A stretch of DNA of 8,794 bases from Candidatus Methanocorpusculum equi (GTDB taxonomy: Archaea; Halobacteriota; Methanomicrobia; Methanomicrobiales; Methanocorpusculaceae). The notes beneath the pieces were generated by a model that was given only the letters and a program-made list of their open reading frames with translations, did no database searches and was not told where the DNA came from. Numbering within the stretch: position 1 is the first letter of the stretch; every line of letters begins with the position of its first letter. Location of the stretch: NCBI GenBank assembly GCA_018065685.1, contig JAGHSU010000008.1:1-8794 (forward strand), written 5' to 3'. The position numbers and the translations under genes are program-made. This document shows positions 1-5,786 of this stretch, one piece after another.

Positions 1-10
1 GTCGCATGAA

Positions 11-721
11 ATGAGAGACGGGACAACAATGCATGCAACATGCGCTCCCTGCCCGGTCAAAGATGCGCGAGGGTATGCGAAAGCATCCGGTGAACGATAT
101 CGGTTAACGGCAGGGAACAAACCCTGTTCTGTCAAATCCCCCTGTACCAAATCCCTCCGTTACAAAACCCAATCCGCGTTTTTCCGCCGTTCATTCTTTC
201 CGCGGGGCAAAAGTGCTGATACCGCAGAGTCACCGGTTGTCTCCACCATTTTACTGATTGCCGTAACCGTTGCTCTTTGTGCCGCGGTTCTGGTTTTCTG
301 TCTCGGATTTTTCGGAGGGGCATTTGACGAAGAGCAGGTTCCGGAGATTTTAAAGATAACAGACGTGTCGCATTACTCGGAGGGGCATCTTACCTATGCA
401 GGCAAAGTGTCTCTGATAAATGCAGGTGATGCTGCTCTTGAGAGCAAAAAGTACGGAGCATATCTTTATGTCAACGGAGGAGACCCGAAGGCAGTTATTG
501 AAACATTGTATGCACATGATTTTATTCCATCACACCACCGGTCTGTAAAACTCATCGGCGGCCTCGGGCCAAGCGGTCTTAAATGGGATATCGGAGAAAC
601 CGGATACTTTGATTTTAGTGACCAGCTCATTAAACCCGGGGATATCGTCCGGATTGATGTCTTTGAGCGGGATTCGGAGAAGGTTGTAAGCAGGTCGGAG
701 TATAAAGCCCCGCTGATATGA
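11..721 (+). CDS. Archaeal type IV pilin-like secreted protein with long N-terminal leader
   Basis: The protein carries the hallmark of archaeal type IV pilins: a charged stretch (FFRRSFFPRGKSADTA, residues about 57-72) followed by ESPVVSTILLIAVTVALCAA and a hydrophobic helix to about residue 104. In this family a prepilin peptidase cuts just before the SPV-type segment, here probably near A72/E73, and the helix forms the fibre core or holds the protein in the membrane. The remaining roughly 130 residues form a polar, beta-rich, Gly/Asp-rich extracellular domain with no Cys that I cannot assign further. The start is uncertain: in-frame ATGs exist only at 11 and 29, no GTG or TTG occurs between 31 and the hydrophobic segment, and the frame stays open to the window edge, so the gene may begin upstream. 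The implied leader of about 70 residues, with four Cys, is far longer than usual for pilins. The gene converges on the amidotransferase gene at 802-1803. The pilin assignment is firm; the exact role (pilus subunit, adhesin or minor pseudopilin) is open. Confidence 0.72.
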   Translation: MRDGTTMHATCAPCPVKDARGYAKASGERYRLTAGNKPCSVKSPCTKSLRYKTQSAFFRRSFFPRGKSADTAESPVVSTILLIAVTVALCAAVLVFCLGFFGGAFDEEQVPEILKITDVSHYSEGHLTYAGKVSLINAGDAALESKKYGAYLYVNGGDPKAVIETLYAHDFIPSHHRSVKLIGGLGPSGLKWDIGETGYFDFSDQLIKPGDIVRIDVFERDSEKVVSRSEYKAPLI

Positions 722-730
722 TTTATATTT

Positions 731-748
731 ATTATACTCATTATACTA
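731..748. repeat. 9-bp tandem direct repeat in the convergent intergenic gap
   Basis: ATTATACTC (731-739) is followed immediately by ATTATACTA (740-748), two copies differing at the last base. They lie in an AT-rich gap of 80 bp (722-801) between two convergent genes. The T-rich plus strand just after the pilin stop (about 722-735) could serve as an archaeal transcription end, but no long T run or hairpin is present. Confidence 0.5.
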
Positions 749-801
749 AGCAGAGGGTTAAAATAAATCCCGCCTAACTTCCGGACTTCTCTTTTGCTAC
801 A

Positions 802-1803
802 TCAAGCAGCGCCGTAAAAAAAACTCAGCGCGGTCTCATAATCCATGAACTGATCTGCATTCTTCTCCTTATCCAGATGTTTGACAACAGCGGCTTCAGG
901 ATGGAACTGCAGCCCGAGAACAAATGACTTATCCGGGTGTTCCAGCGCCTCAATCATCTCAACATCTGACGTCTCCGATACGGCAGTAACAACAGCCTTT
1001 GTTCCGTCCACAGTCAATACTGCCTGGTGATGCCAGCAAGGGCATCCTGTAAGAGTTTCTTTTCCGGTAATCTGATACAGAAGGGATGACTTGTCTCTAA
1101 TCCTCACGGTCGTTGGTCTGTAATCTTCGGATACGTCGGGGTCTTCCGGATTGAATCTGTGTTCAAAATGATATTCTCTGTTCTGTGCGGAGATATAAGC
1201 AGGGATATCCTGAATCAGTTTCCCGCCTGAAACCACACACAACATCTGCATCCCGCGGCAGATTGCAAGGGTCGGGATATCGTGCTCAAGACAGTACTTC
1301 ATAAGAAGATAATCGGAGACGTCCCGCTCCGCATTAAAGCCGGTTTCAACAATATCCTGCGGATTCAGAGATGGTAAATACAGCGTTGGTGAGATGTCTT
1401 CCCCTCTGGAAAAGATAACTGCATCGATATTTGCCAGAACCTCCAAGGCATTCGTAGAGTCCGCTGATTCGGATTTAACTGCCTCTGCCGCATCTGCTGT
1501 CAGATATCCGTCCTTAGTCAGATACTCTGGTGAAAGGTGTTCTCCCTCATACCTCAGAGCACCCGAATAAACCTCTCCGAGCAGAACCGGGATTCCTCCT
1601 GCTTCCGCGACTGTTCTGTATGTCTCTTCATAGTATTCAGGTTCCGAATCCGGAACCCATGCGATTCCGACATAAATATCTTCGGGGGTTTCATCAGATG
1701 TCACATTCGCAGAAGAACTGCTGTCCATGACACATCCTGCAGCCGCGATACAGGCGGTTAACACCGCGAAGACACAAAGCAGCAGAATAATACGTTTTTT
1801 CAC
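802..1803 (-). CDS. Membrane-anchored lipoprotein of the class I glutamine amidotransferase / peptidase C26 family (gamma-glutamyl hydrolase-like)
   Basis: I place the start at the GTG at 1803, giving 333 residues, because AAGGAG lies 7 nt upstream; an in-frame GTG at 1827 would add eight residues but lacks such a site. The N-terminus is a lipoprotein signal: KKR, a hydrophobic core, then the lipobox IAAAGC with lipid-modifiable Cys24. The mature domain matches PuuD/gamma-Glu-GABA hydrolase-like enzymes: FSRGEDISPTLY, ERDVSDYLLMKYCLEHDIPTL, the nucleophile elbow AICRGMQ (Cys182), GGKLIQDI, CWHHQAV, and LQFHPE with catalytic His301 and Glu303. The catalytic triad is therefore complete. Relatives hydrolyse gamma-glutamyl amide bonds in the cytoplasm; here the signal sequence places the domain outside the cell, attached to the membrane. 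The substrate is unknown; gamma-glutamyl peptides or compatible solutes are possibilities. The gene is convergent with the pilin gene and divergent from dys, so it is probably monocistronic. Confidence 0.87.
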   Translation of the reverse strand: MKKRIILLLCVFAVLTACIAAAGCVMDSSSSANVTSDETPEDIYVGIAWVPDSEPEYYEETYRTVAEAGGIPVLLGEVYSGALRYEGEHLSPEYLTKDGYLTADAAEAVKSESADSTNALEVLANIDAVIFSRGEDISPTLYLPSLNPQDIVETGFNAERDVSDYLLMKYCLEHDIPTLAICRGMQMLCVVSGGKLIQDIPAYISAQNREYHFEHRFNPEDPDVSEDYRPTTVRIRDKSSLLYQITGKETLTGCPCWHHQAVLTVDGTKAVVTAVSETSDVEMIEALEHPDKSFVLGLQFHPEAAVVKHLDKEKNADQFMDYETALSFFYGAA

Positions 1804-1810
1804 AGAGACA

Positions 1811-1816
1811 CTCCTT
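1811..1816 (-). promoter_or_regulatory. Ribosome binding site deciding the amidotransferase start
   Basis: On the minus strand the sequence AAGGAG is followed by a 7-nt spacer and GTG at 1803. This is complementary to the anti-Shine-Dalgarno end of archaeal 16S rRNA. It lies inside the coding sequence that would result from the upstream GTG at 1827, which argues that 1803 is the true start. Confidence 0.7.
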
Positions 1817-1868
1817 AGGAAACCCACATTAATCTGCTCTTAAAATGGTTGTTTTACCGTATTAACAG

Positions 1869-1883
1869 TTTTTATTTTTATTA
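1869..1883 (-). promoter_or_regulatory. Candidate TATA element for the amidotransferase gene
   Basis: Read on the minus strand this is TAATAAAAATAAAAA, the most AT-rich stretch upstream of the GTG at 1803. Transcription starting about 25 nt downstream would give a leader of roughly 40-50 nt that includes the AAGGAG ribosome binding site. It is placed by composition and distance only. Confidence 0.3.
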
Positions 1884-1960
1884 CCGGCACTGCATCTATG
1901 AAGCCGCAAACCGGATTCCCGGGTTCCCTGCGTTTCTCCCAGGATACATCCGGGGCCTCC

Positions 1961-1968
1961 AAATACGA
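1961..1968 (+). promoter_or_regulatory. Weak candidate TATA element for dys
   Basis: AAATACGA, preceded by a GC-rich segment, lies about 40 nt before the dys ATG at 2005. A start about 25 nt further on would give a leader of around 15 nt, consistent with the absence of a Shine-Dalgarno sequence before that ATG. The match to a methanogen TATA box is poor, and the AT-rich 1990-2004 segment is an alternative. Confidence 0.2.
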
Positions 1969-2004
1969 ACTCTTATCCTCCTGCAGAACAAATAGATAGA
2001 TATT

Positions 2005-2940
2005 ATGCCAAAACACTGTGAAACACCCGTAAAACAATTTATCCCCCGCGGAAACATGACGGTAAACGAGCTGATTACCGAAATGGGACATGCAGGGGCC
2101 TACAACGGAGGGGGTCTCTTCCACGCGGTCGAAGTCTATGAAAAGATGCTCCGCGACCCTGATATGACCAAATTCTTCGGACTCTCGGGAGCAATGGTCC
2201 CTGCGGGAATGGGGGGGGTTGTCTCGACCCTCATTGACAAAGGACACATCGATATCCTGACATCGACCGGAGCAAACCTGACACATGATGTCATTGAAGC
2301 AATCGGATGCCACCACTACCATGGAAAAGCAGAATGTGATGACTTGGAGCTGCGCCGCGACGAGATTAACAGAATCTATGATATCTTCTTACCCAATGAA
2401 GCATACGAGGAGCTCGAAGGATTTATTCAGGATGTCTACGGAAGTCTTCCCGAAGAACCGGTCACCATCAGCAGACTTCTGCGGCTCATCGGAGAGCAGC
2501 TCGATACAGGTATCCTCGCCTCTGCCGCGAAAAACGACATCCCTGTCTACTGCCCCGCGTTCCAGGACTCGGTCCTCGGTCTTCAGTACTGGATGTACTC
2601 CCAGTTCCATAAAAAGACTATTCTCGATGCAATAGGCGACATGCATCAGCTGTTAAACACTGCATTCAACGTGAAAAAAGCAGGAGCAGTACTGGTTGGA
2701 GGCGGTGTTCCGAAGAACTTTACCCTGCAGACGATGCTGATGACCGAAAATGCATTCACCTATGTGATTCAGCTGACAGGAGACAGACCGGACCTCGGAG
2801 GTCTTTCCGGAGCAACACTGGATGAGGCAAAGTCCTGGGGTAAGATAGGCGAAGGAGGGGTAGGAGTTACCGTCTACGGGGATGCAACAATCACACTTCC
2901 TGTCCTGACGTCCGCTGTCCTTGAGCGTCTCGGGGAGTAA
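2005..2940 (+). CDS. dys: Deoxyhypusine synthase
   Basis: This enzyme transfers the aminobutyl group of spermidine to one lysine of translation factor aIF5A in an NAD-dependent reaction, the first step of hypusine formation. The 311-residue length is normal for archaeal members. Recognisable family segments run in order: the N-terminal GAYNGGGLFHAVEVYEKM (31-48), the nucleotide-binding GLSGAMVPAGMGG (59-71), TSTGANLTHD (86-95), HHYHG (103-107), VGGGVPKNF (231-239), and the active-site block GGLSGATLDEAKSWGKI (265-281), in which Lys280 corresponds to the lysine forming the enzyme-substrate imine (Lys329 in the human enzyme). The C-terminus VYGDATITLPVL is also typical. The gene is probably transcribed alone: it is divergent from the amidotransferase and followed by a T-tract. 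There is no clear ribosome binding site. A run of eight G (2211-2218) lies inside the coding sequence without disturbing the frame. Confidence 0.96.
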   Translation: MPKHCETPVKQFIPRGNMTVNELITEMGHAGAYNGGGLFHAVEVYEKMLRDPDMTKFFGLSGAMVPAGMGGVVSTLIDKGHIDILTSTGANLTHDVIEAIGCHHYHGKAECDDLELRRDEINRIYDIFLPNEAYEELEGFIQDVYGSLPEEPVTISRLLRLIGEQLDTGILASAAKNDIPVYCPAFQDSVLGLQYWMYSQFHKKTILDAIGDMHQLLNTAFNVKKAGAVLVGGGVPKNFTLQTMLMTENAFTYVIQLTGDRPDLGGLSGATLDEAKSWGKIGEGGVGVTVYGDATITLPVLTSAVLERLGE

Positions 2941-2943
2941 ACA

Positions 2944-2958
2944 ACTTCTTATTTTTTA
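2944..2958 (+). terminator. T-rich transcription terminator after dys
   Basis: Just after the dys stop codon comes CTTCTTATTTTTTA, including six consecutive T at 2952-2957. Archaeal RNA polymerase commonly terminates at such T tracts without a hairpin. Its position between dys and the separate promoter of the transporter supports the call. Confidence 0.45.
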
Positions 2959-2962
2959 TACC

Positions 2963-2992
2963 ATCCGGCTCTGATCCGGTTTTGAACCGGAT
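2963..2992. promoter_or_regulatory. Candidate operator: three phased half-sites over the transporter promoter
   Basis: A perfect inverted repeat, ATCCGGTT (2974-2981), TTG, AACCGGAT (2985-2992), abuts the TATA box, and a third half-site ATCCGGCT (2963-2970) sits upstream in direct orientation. All three begin 11 nt apart, close to one DNA turn. The innermost arm covers the BRE position and the first TATA base, so a bound protein would compete with TFB/TBP. No regulator gene is present nearby. The inverted repeat is directly seen; operator function is inferred. Confidence 0.5.
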
Positions 2993-3005
2993 ATATAACT
3001 ATAAA
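2992..3005 (+). promoter_or_regulatory. TATA box of the efflux transporter gene
   Basis: TATATAA (2992-2998) is followed by a second AT-rich motif TATAAA (3000-3005). With initiation about 25 nt downstream, the transcript would start near 3018-3030, leaving a leader of only a few to about 15 nt before the ATG at 3034. This fits the lack of a Shine-Dalgarno sequence there. Confidence 0.55.
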
Positions 3006-3033
3006 TCAAAAGAACTACCATTCATATCCACAC

Positions 3034-4245
3034 ATGCTGAACCATCACTCCCGCCTCGTACGATACCTCCCGTGCCCTGTTATCATATTCCTGATAACGC
3101 TGCTCTCCATTATCGGGCCGTTTTCGACGGACATGTATCTTCCGGGGCTTCCCGGAATCGTGGAATACTTCGGGACAACGGAAGCGATTTTAAACATCAC
3201 CCTCTACGGATTCGTCTTCACCCAGGCACTTGGTATCCTCTTCCTCGGACCTGTAAGCGACAAGTTCGGCAGAAAACCGGTGCTTGTCTTAAGCATCCTC
3301 GTCTACATCATATCAAGCATCTGCTGCGGATTATGCCCGAATATTGCGACATTTATTGTCTGCAGAATCATTCAGGGATTTGCCGCAGGGGGACTTATGG
3401 TCATCTCTACTGCTCTTGTCAAGGACTGCTTTGCAGAAAGTGTCCGGGACACCGTCCTGACGCTTGGGATGGTCTTTTCAGTCATAGGGCCCATACTTTC
3501 CCCGATTCTCGGTTCATGGATAATTGAAGCTGTAAACTGGCAGGCAACACTCGTATTTCCGGGACTTTTAATGATTCTGGGGCTTATCCTCTCGCTCTTC
3601 CTCGGTGAGTCGCTGCCGGCAGATGAAAAGCATACGGGAAGCATCGTGAGTGTTCTGCTCCGCCTCCCGGTTCTTTGTAAAAACAAACACTTTACCTATT
3701 TCCTGTTCTCCATGGGGGTCTTTGCCCTGCCGTTTCTGGCATACCTTTCAGTCTCCTCATACATTATGATTGACGGCTTCGGGGTTTCGATGTTTGAGTA
3801 CAGTCTCTTCCTCGCGGCAAATGTGATCATCGGGACCATCGCGATGGTCGTCATCAGAAAGTGTCTGAAAAACAGGCCGCGGGTTCTTTCATGGCTTGTT
3901 CTGGTGCTTGCCATCGCAAGCGGGGTACTGATGCTTCTTTTCGGACACTATGGGGCATTTGTCTTTATCGGATGCTTTATCCCCTGCGGGATTGCGGCGA
4001 TTACCTCACGCCCGTTCGCTCTTGGAATTCTCCTGAGACAGTATGACGGAGATACGGGATCTGTTTCGGCTCTATTTAACTTTGTCCTCATCTTCCTCGG
4101 GTGTGTCGGGATGTTTCTCGGGACACTTCCATGGCCTTCGTATATCACGGGGCTTGGTATCTGTATTCTGGGGACGGGACTTGTCGCGCTGTTCTTCTGG
4201 ATTCTGCTGACAGCAGGGGGAATGAAACTTAAAGGGATGAGATAA
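3034..4245 (+). CDS. Major facilitator superfamily drug efflux transporter, Bcr/CflA type
   Basis: The 403-residue protein is hydrophobic throughout, with a pattern consistent with 12 membrane helices and a short charged C-terminus. Family signatures include the Bcr/CflA helix 1 motif STDMYLPGLP (31-40), MFS motif A GPVSDKFGRKP (72-82) in the first cytoplasmic loop, the arginine of helix 4 in CRIIQGFAAGG (Arg111), and a motif C-like stretch SVIGPILSPILG (149-160) typical of proton-driven exporters. Family members expel antibiotics such as bicyclomycin, chloramphenicol or sulfonamides in exchange for protons; the substrate here cannot be read from sequence. The gene has its own TATA box overlapped by a phased inverted repeat, suggesting inducible repression. 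It ends in a small tandem duplication that contains the stop codon. No partner genes adjoin it. Codon use looks like that of its neighbours, so there is no visible sign of recent transfer. Confidence 0.92.
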   Translation: MLNHHSRLVRYLPCPVIIFLITLLSIIGPFSTDMYLPGLPGIVEYFGTTEAILNITLYGFVFTQALGILFLGPVSDKFGRKPVLVLSILVYIISSICCGLCPNIATFIVCRIIQGFAAGGLMVISTALVKDCFAESVRDTVLTLGMVFSVIGPILSPILGSWIIEAVNWQATLVFPGLLMILGLILSLFLGESLPADEKHTGSIVSVLLRLPVLCKNKHFTYFLFSMGVFALPFLAYLSVSSYIMIDGFGVSMFEYSLFLAANVIIGTIAMVVIRKCLKNRPRVLSWLVLVLAIASGVLMLLFGHYGAFVFIGCFIPCGIAAITSRPFALGILLRQYDGDTGSVSALFNFVLIFLGCVGMFLGTLPWPSYITGLGICILGTGLVALFFWILLTAGGMKLKGMR

Positions 4246-4257
4246 GGGATAAGATAA
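4234..4257 (+). repeat. 12-bp tandem duplication spanning the transporter stop codon
   Basis: GGGATGAGATAA (4234-4245, ending in the stop codon) is followed directly by GGGATAAGATAA (4246-4257), one base different. A related GGGATAAAAGATAAAA occurs at 4381-4396. The second unit puts another TAA in frame, a backup stop. Confidence 0.6.
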
Positions 4258-4372
4258 GGGAGACCGCGCACAGAGGCTTGCCCCGGGATGCAGGAATAGT
4301 ACTTAGTGCTTATTACCAGGGTTTCATGGTGTGTTTATACAGTCCGGAATGGGGGGGAGGCATAAGGAAAAG

Positions 4373-4437
4373 TAACGCCCGGGATAAAAGATAAAAACCG
4401 AAGGGTGTTACCTCTCATCGTACGAATAGATGGAGAG
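4373..4437 (+). promoter_or_regulatory. Two adjacent possible stem-loops in the spacer upstream of hps
   Basis: The gene-free stretch 4246-4506 (261 bp) contains no tRNA-like fold or credible ORF. Within it TAACGCCC (4373-4380) can pair with GGGTGTTA (4403-4410) with one G-U pair and a 22-nt loop. CTCTC-ATC (4412-4419) can pair with GAT-GAGAG (4429-4437, one bulged G). If transcription begins upstream, for instance from the TTTATAC at 4334-4340, these would form a structured hps leader. If it begins from the TATA at 4471, they are outside the transcript. No known riboswitch is recognised. Confidence 0.25.
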
Positions 4438-4470
4438 TGTCAGATACCCGGGGCAGCATCACCAAAACAG

Positions 4471-4476
4471 GTATAT
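4471..4476 (+). promoter_or_regulatory. Candidate TATA box for the hps operon
   Basis: GTATAT, preceded by A-rich CCAAAACAG, lies about 31-36 nt before the hps ATG at 4507. Initiation 25 nt downstream would yield a nearly leaderless mRNA, consistent with the missing Shine-Dalgarno sequence. An alternative AT-rich element lies at 4384-4397 and would give a leader of about 90 nt. Confidence 0.35.
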
Positions 4477-4506
4477 CCCCTCCACTCCAATAATATAGTA
4501 CAAAAC

Positions 4507-5148
4507 ATGACAACCATCCTTCAGACCGCACTCGACCTTACCGAAGGAAAACGGGCGCTGCAGATAGCAGAAGAAGCAGTAAAAGGCGGAACAGACTGGA
4601 TAGAGGCGGGAACCCCCCTTGTCAAAAGCGAAGGGATGAACATCATACGAAGCCTTAAGAAAGCCTTCCCTGACAAACGTATCGTAGCAGACCTCAAAAC
4701 CTCGGACACCGGAGGACTCGGGGTCGAGATGGCAGCAAAAGCGGGAGCAGATATCGTCTGCATCTTAGCCTCCGCCGATGACGCGGTAATCCGGGACGCA
4801 CTGCGGGGGGCAGCCCTCTACGGTGTTGAACTCATGGCCGACATGATGAACGTAAAAGACCCTGCTGCACGTGCAAAGGAGCTTGCCGAAATGGGTGTTC
4901 AGATAATTAACGCCCACGTCGGAATCGACCAGCAGATGGGGGGGAAAAATCCCCTGGACCTCCTCGGGGAGATTGGAAAACTTGGCGTAAAAGTAGCTGC
5001 TGCAGGAGGTCTTACGAAAGAGACCGCAGCAGAAGCAGCAGCCGCAGGAGCAGATATCGTAATCGTCGGGGCATCGATTATCAAATCCGCTGATGCGGAG
5101 AAAGCAGCCCGTGAAATCCGGACTGCAATCGATGCGCCGGGGCTGTGA
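4507..5148 (+). CDS. hps: 3-hexulose-6-phosphate synthase (ribulose monophosphate pathway)
   Basis: This cytoplasmic TIM-barrel enzyme of the OMP decarboxylase superfamily catalyses the aldol reaction between formaldehyde and ribulose 5-phosphate, and its reverse. In archaea it is thought to supply ribulose 5-phosphate and dispose of formaldehyde together with a phosphohexuloisomerase, which is not in this window. I start at ATG 4507 (213 residues) because the family begins with LQxALDL; an upstream GTG at 4405 would add 34 residues without similarity. Motifs: LQTALDL (5-11), [13 protein letters not shown] (32-44), the metal/catalytic D-x-K-x-x-D as ADLKTSD (Asp62, Lys64, Asp67), MADMMNV (Asp112), [10 protein letters not shown] (His137), AAAGGL, and [11 protein letters not shown]. 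Asp112 and the Ala after VG (rather than Glu and Arg) fit HPS and not 3-keto-L-gulonate 6-phosphate decarboxylase. The common DLKTMD reads DLKTSD here. The stop overlaps the next start as GTGA, so translation is probably coupled. Confidence 0.92.
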   Translation: MTTILQTALDLTEGKRALQIAEEAVKGGTDWIEAGTPLVKSEGMNIIRSLKKAFPDKRIVADLKTSDTGGLGVEMAAKAGADIVCILASADDAVIRDALRGAALYGVELMADMMNVKDPAARAKELAEMGVQIINAHVGIDQQMGGKNPLDLLGEIGKLGVKVAAAGGLTKETAAEAAAAGADIVIVGASIIKSADAEKAAREIRTAIDAPGL

Positions 5149-5786
5149 AAAAACGGACTATCACCCGCGATGAAGAAATCTACAGCATCTTAGAAGAAGT
5201 ATCGGCACCAAACGTTACAGATGCCATGTACCGGAAAGGAGCGATGAAGGGGCTATCTGTGCGGCATGTTCCAAAGAAGATGATTGGGAGAGCTGTAACC
5301 GTGCAGACCTTAGGCGGCGACTGGTCAAAGCCCGTGCAGGCAATTGATGTCTGCAAAAAAGGAGAAGTGCTTGTAATCTCCAACGATGAACGCTGCGACA
5401 TTGCCCCGTGGGGAGAGCTTGCGACCCGTTCGGCACTCTTCAGAGGAATAAGCGGCATCGTAATCGACGGGGCAGTCCGTGACTGGGATGATATCATTGA
5501 ACTGCCGGTTCCCGTCTATGCAAAAGCAGTGCAGCCGAACGCAGGAGAACCGAAAGGATTCGGCGAAATAAATACGGAAATCTCCTGCTGCGGACAGACT
5601 GTCCGCCCGGGAGACTGGCTGATTGGTGATAAATCAGGAGTTGTAGTCATCCCGAAGGAGCGGGCATATGAAATCGCACGGCGTGCTGCAGAGGTACACC
5701 GGACCGAAATCAGAATCCGTGCCGAGATTGAGAACGGAGATACCTTAGGTTCGCTCCAGCAGCTTTTACGGTGGGAGAAACACTGA
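5145..5786 (+). CDS. RraA-like / HMG-CHA aldolase-fold protein, partner of HPS
   Basis: The 213-residue protein starts at GTG inside GTGA, four bases shared with the end of hps, with no ribosome binding site of its own; it is probably translated by reinitiation. Family motifs are clear: [16 protein letters not shown] (21-36), GRAVTVQT (48-55), [25 protein letters not shown] (89-113) with the Arg112-Asp113 pair that binds substrate and metal in HMG/CHA aldolases, [14 protein letters not shown] (123-136), and [17 protein letters not shown] (154-170). Such proteins are often misnamed ribonuclease regulator or demethylmenaquinone methyltransferase. In many archaea an RraA domain is fused to the C-terminus of HPS in one polypeptide; this pair reads as that fusion split in two. 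Retention of the RD pair suggests an enzyme, perhaps an aldolase or decarboxylase acting with HPS, rather than an RNase E inhibitor. The precise reaction is unknown. Confidence 0.88.
   Translation: MKKRTITRDEEIYSILEEVSAPNVTDAMYRKGAMKGLSVRHVPKKMIGRAVTVQTLGGDWSKPVQAIDVCKKGEVLVISNDERCDIAPWGELATRSALFRGISGIVIDGAVRDWDDIIELPVPVYAKAVQPNAGEPKGFGEINTEISCCGQTVRPGDWLIGDKSGVVVIPKERAYEIARRAAEVHRTEIRIRAEIENGDTLGSLQQLLRWEKH
5773..5777 (+). promoter_or_regulatory. Ribosome binding site for the TPR gene
   Basis: GGGAG lies 8 nt before ATG 5786 and inside the end of the RraA-like gene. It supports ATG 5786 over the in-frame GTG at 5771, which would add five residues and lacks such a site. Confidence 0.5.

Noticed and set aside
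1840..2322. 160-codon minus-strand open frame covering the divergent promoter region and the start of dys
   Set aside because: It lies antisense to the well-conserved dys N-terminus, has no recognisable domain, and has no ribosome binding site; it is a shadow of dys coding.
2982..3527. 181-codon plus-strand frame overlapping the transporter start
   Set aside because: It is Cys/His-rich in an out-of-frame way, begins at a TTG inside the palindrome/TATA region, and overlaps the clearly recognised transporter in another frame.
4326..4394. 22-codon small ORF in the spacer before hps
   Set aside because: There is no ribosome binding site, the composition is unremarkable, and it overlaps the proposed stem-loop region; chance is sufficient.
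4405..4506. N-terminal 34-residue extension of HPS from GTG 4405
   Set aside because: Family members begin at the LQxALDL segment, and the extension has no similarity to them and falls in the structured spacer with TATA-like elements.
4246..4506. tRNA or other known structured RNA gene in the longest gene-free stretch
   Set aside because: No acceptor-stem pairing, T-loop motif or anticodon arm could be assembled; only simple local hairpins are seen.
5148..5154. A AAA AAC slippery heptamer at the hps/RraA-like junction as a programmed -1 frameshift site
   Set aside because: It begins in the TGA stop codon of hps (5146-5148), so ribosomes in the hps frame terminate before decoding it; GTGA stop-start coupling is simpler.
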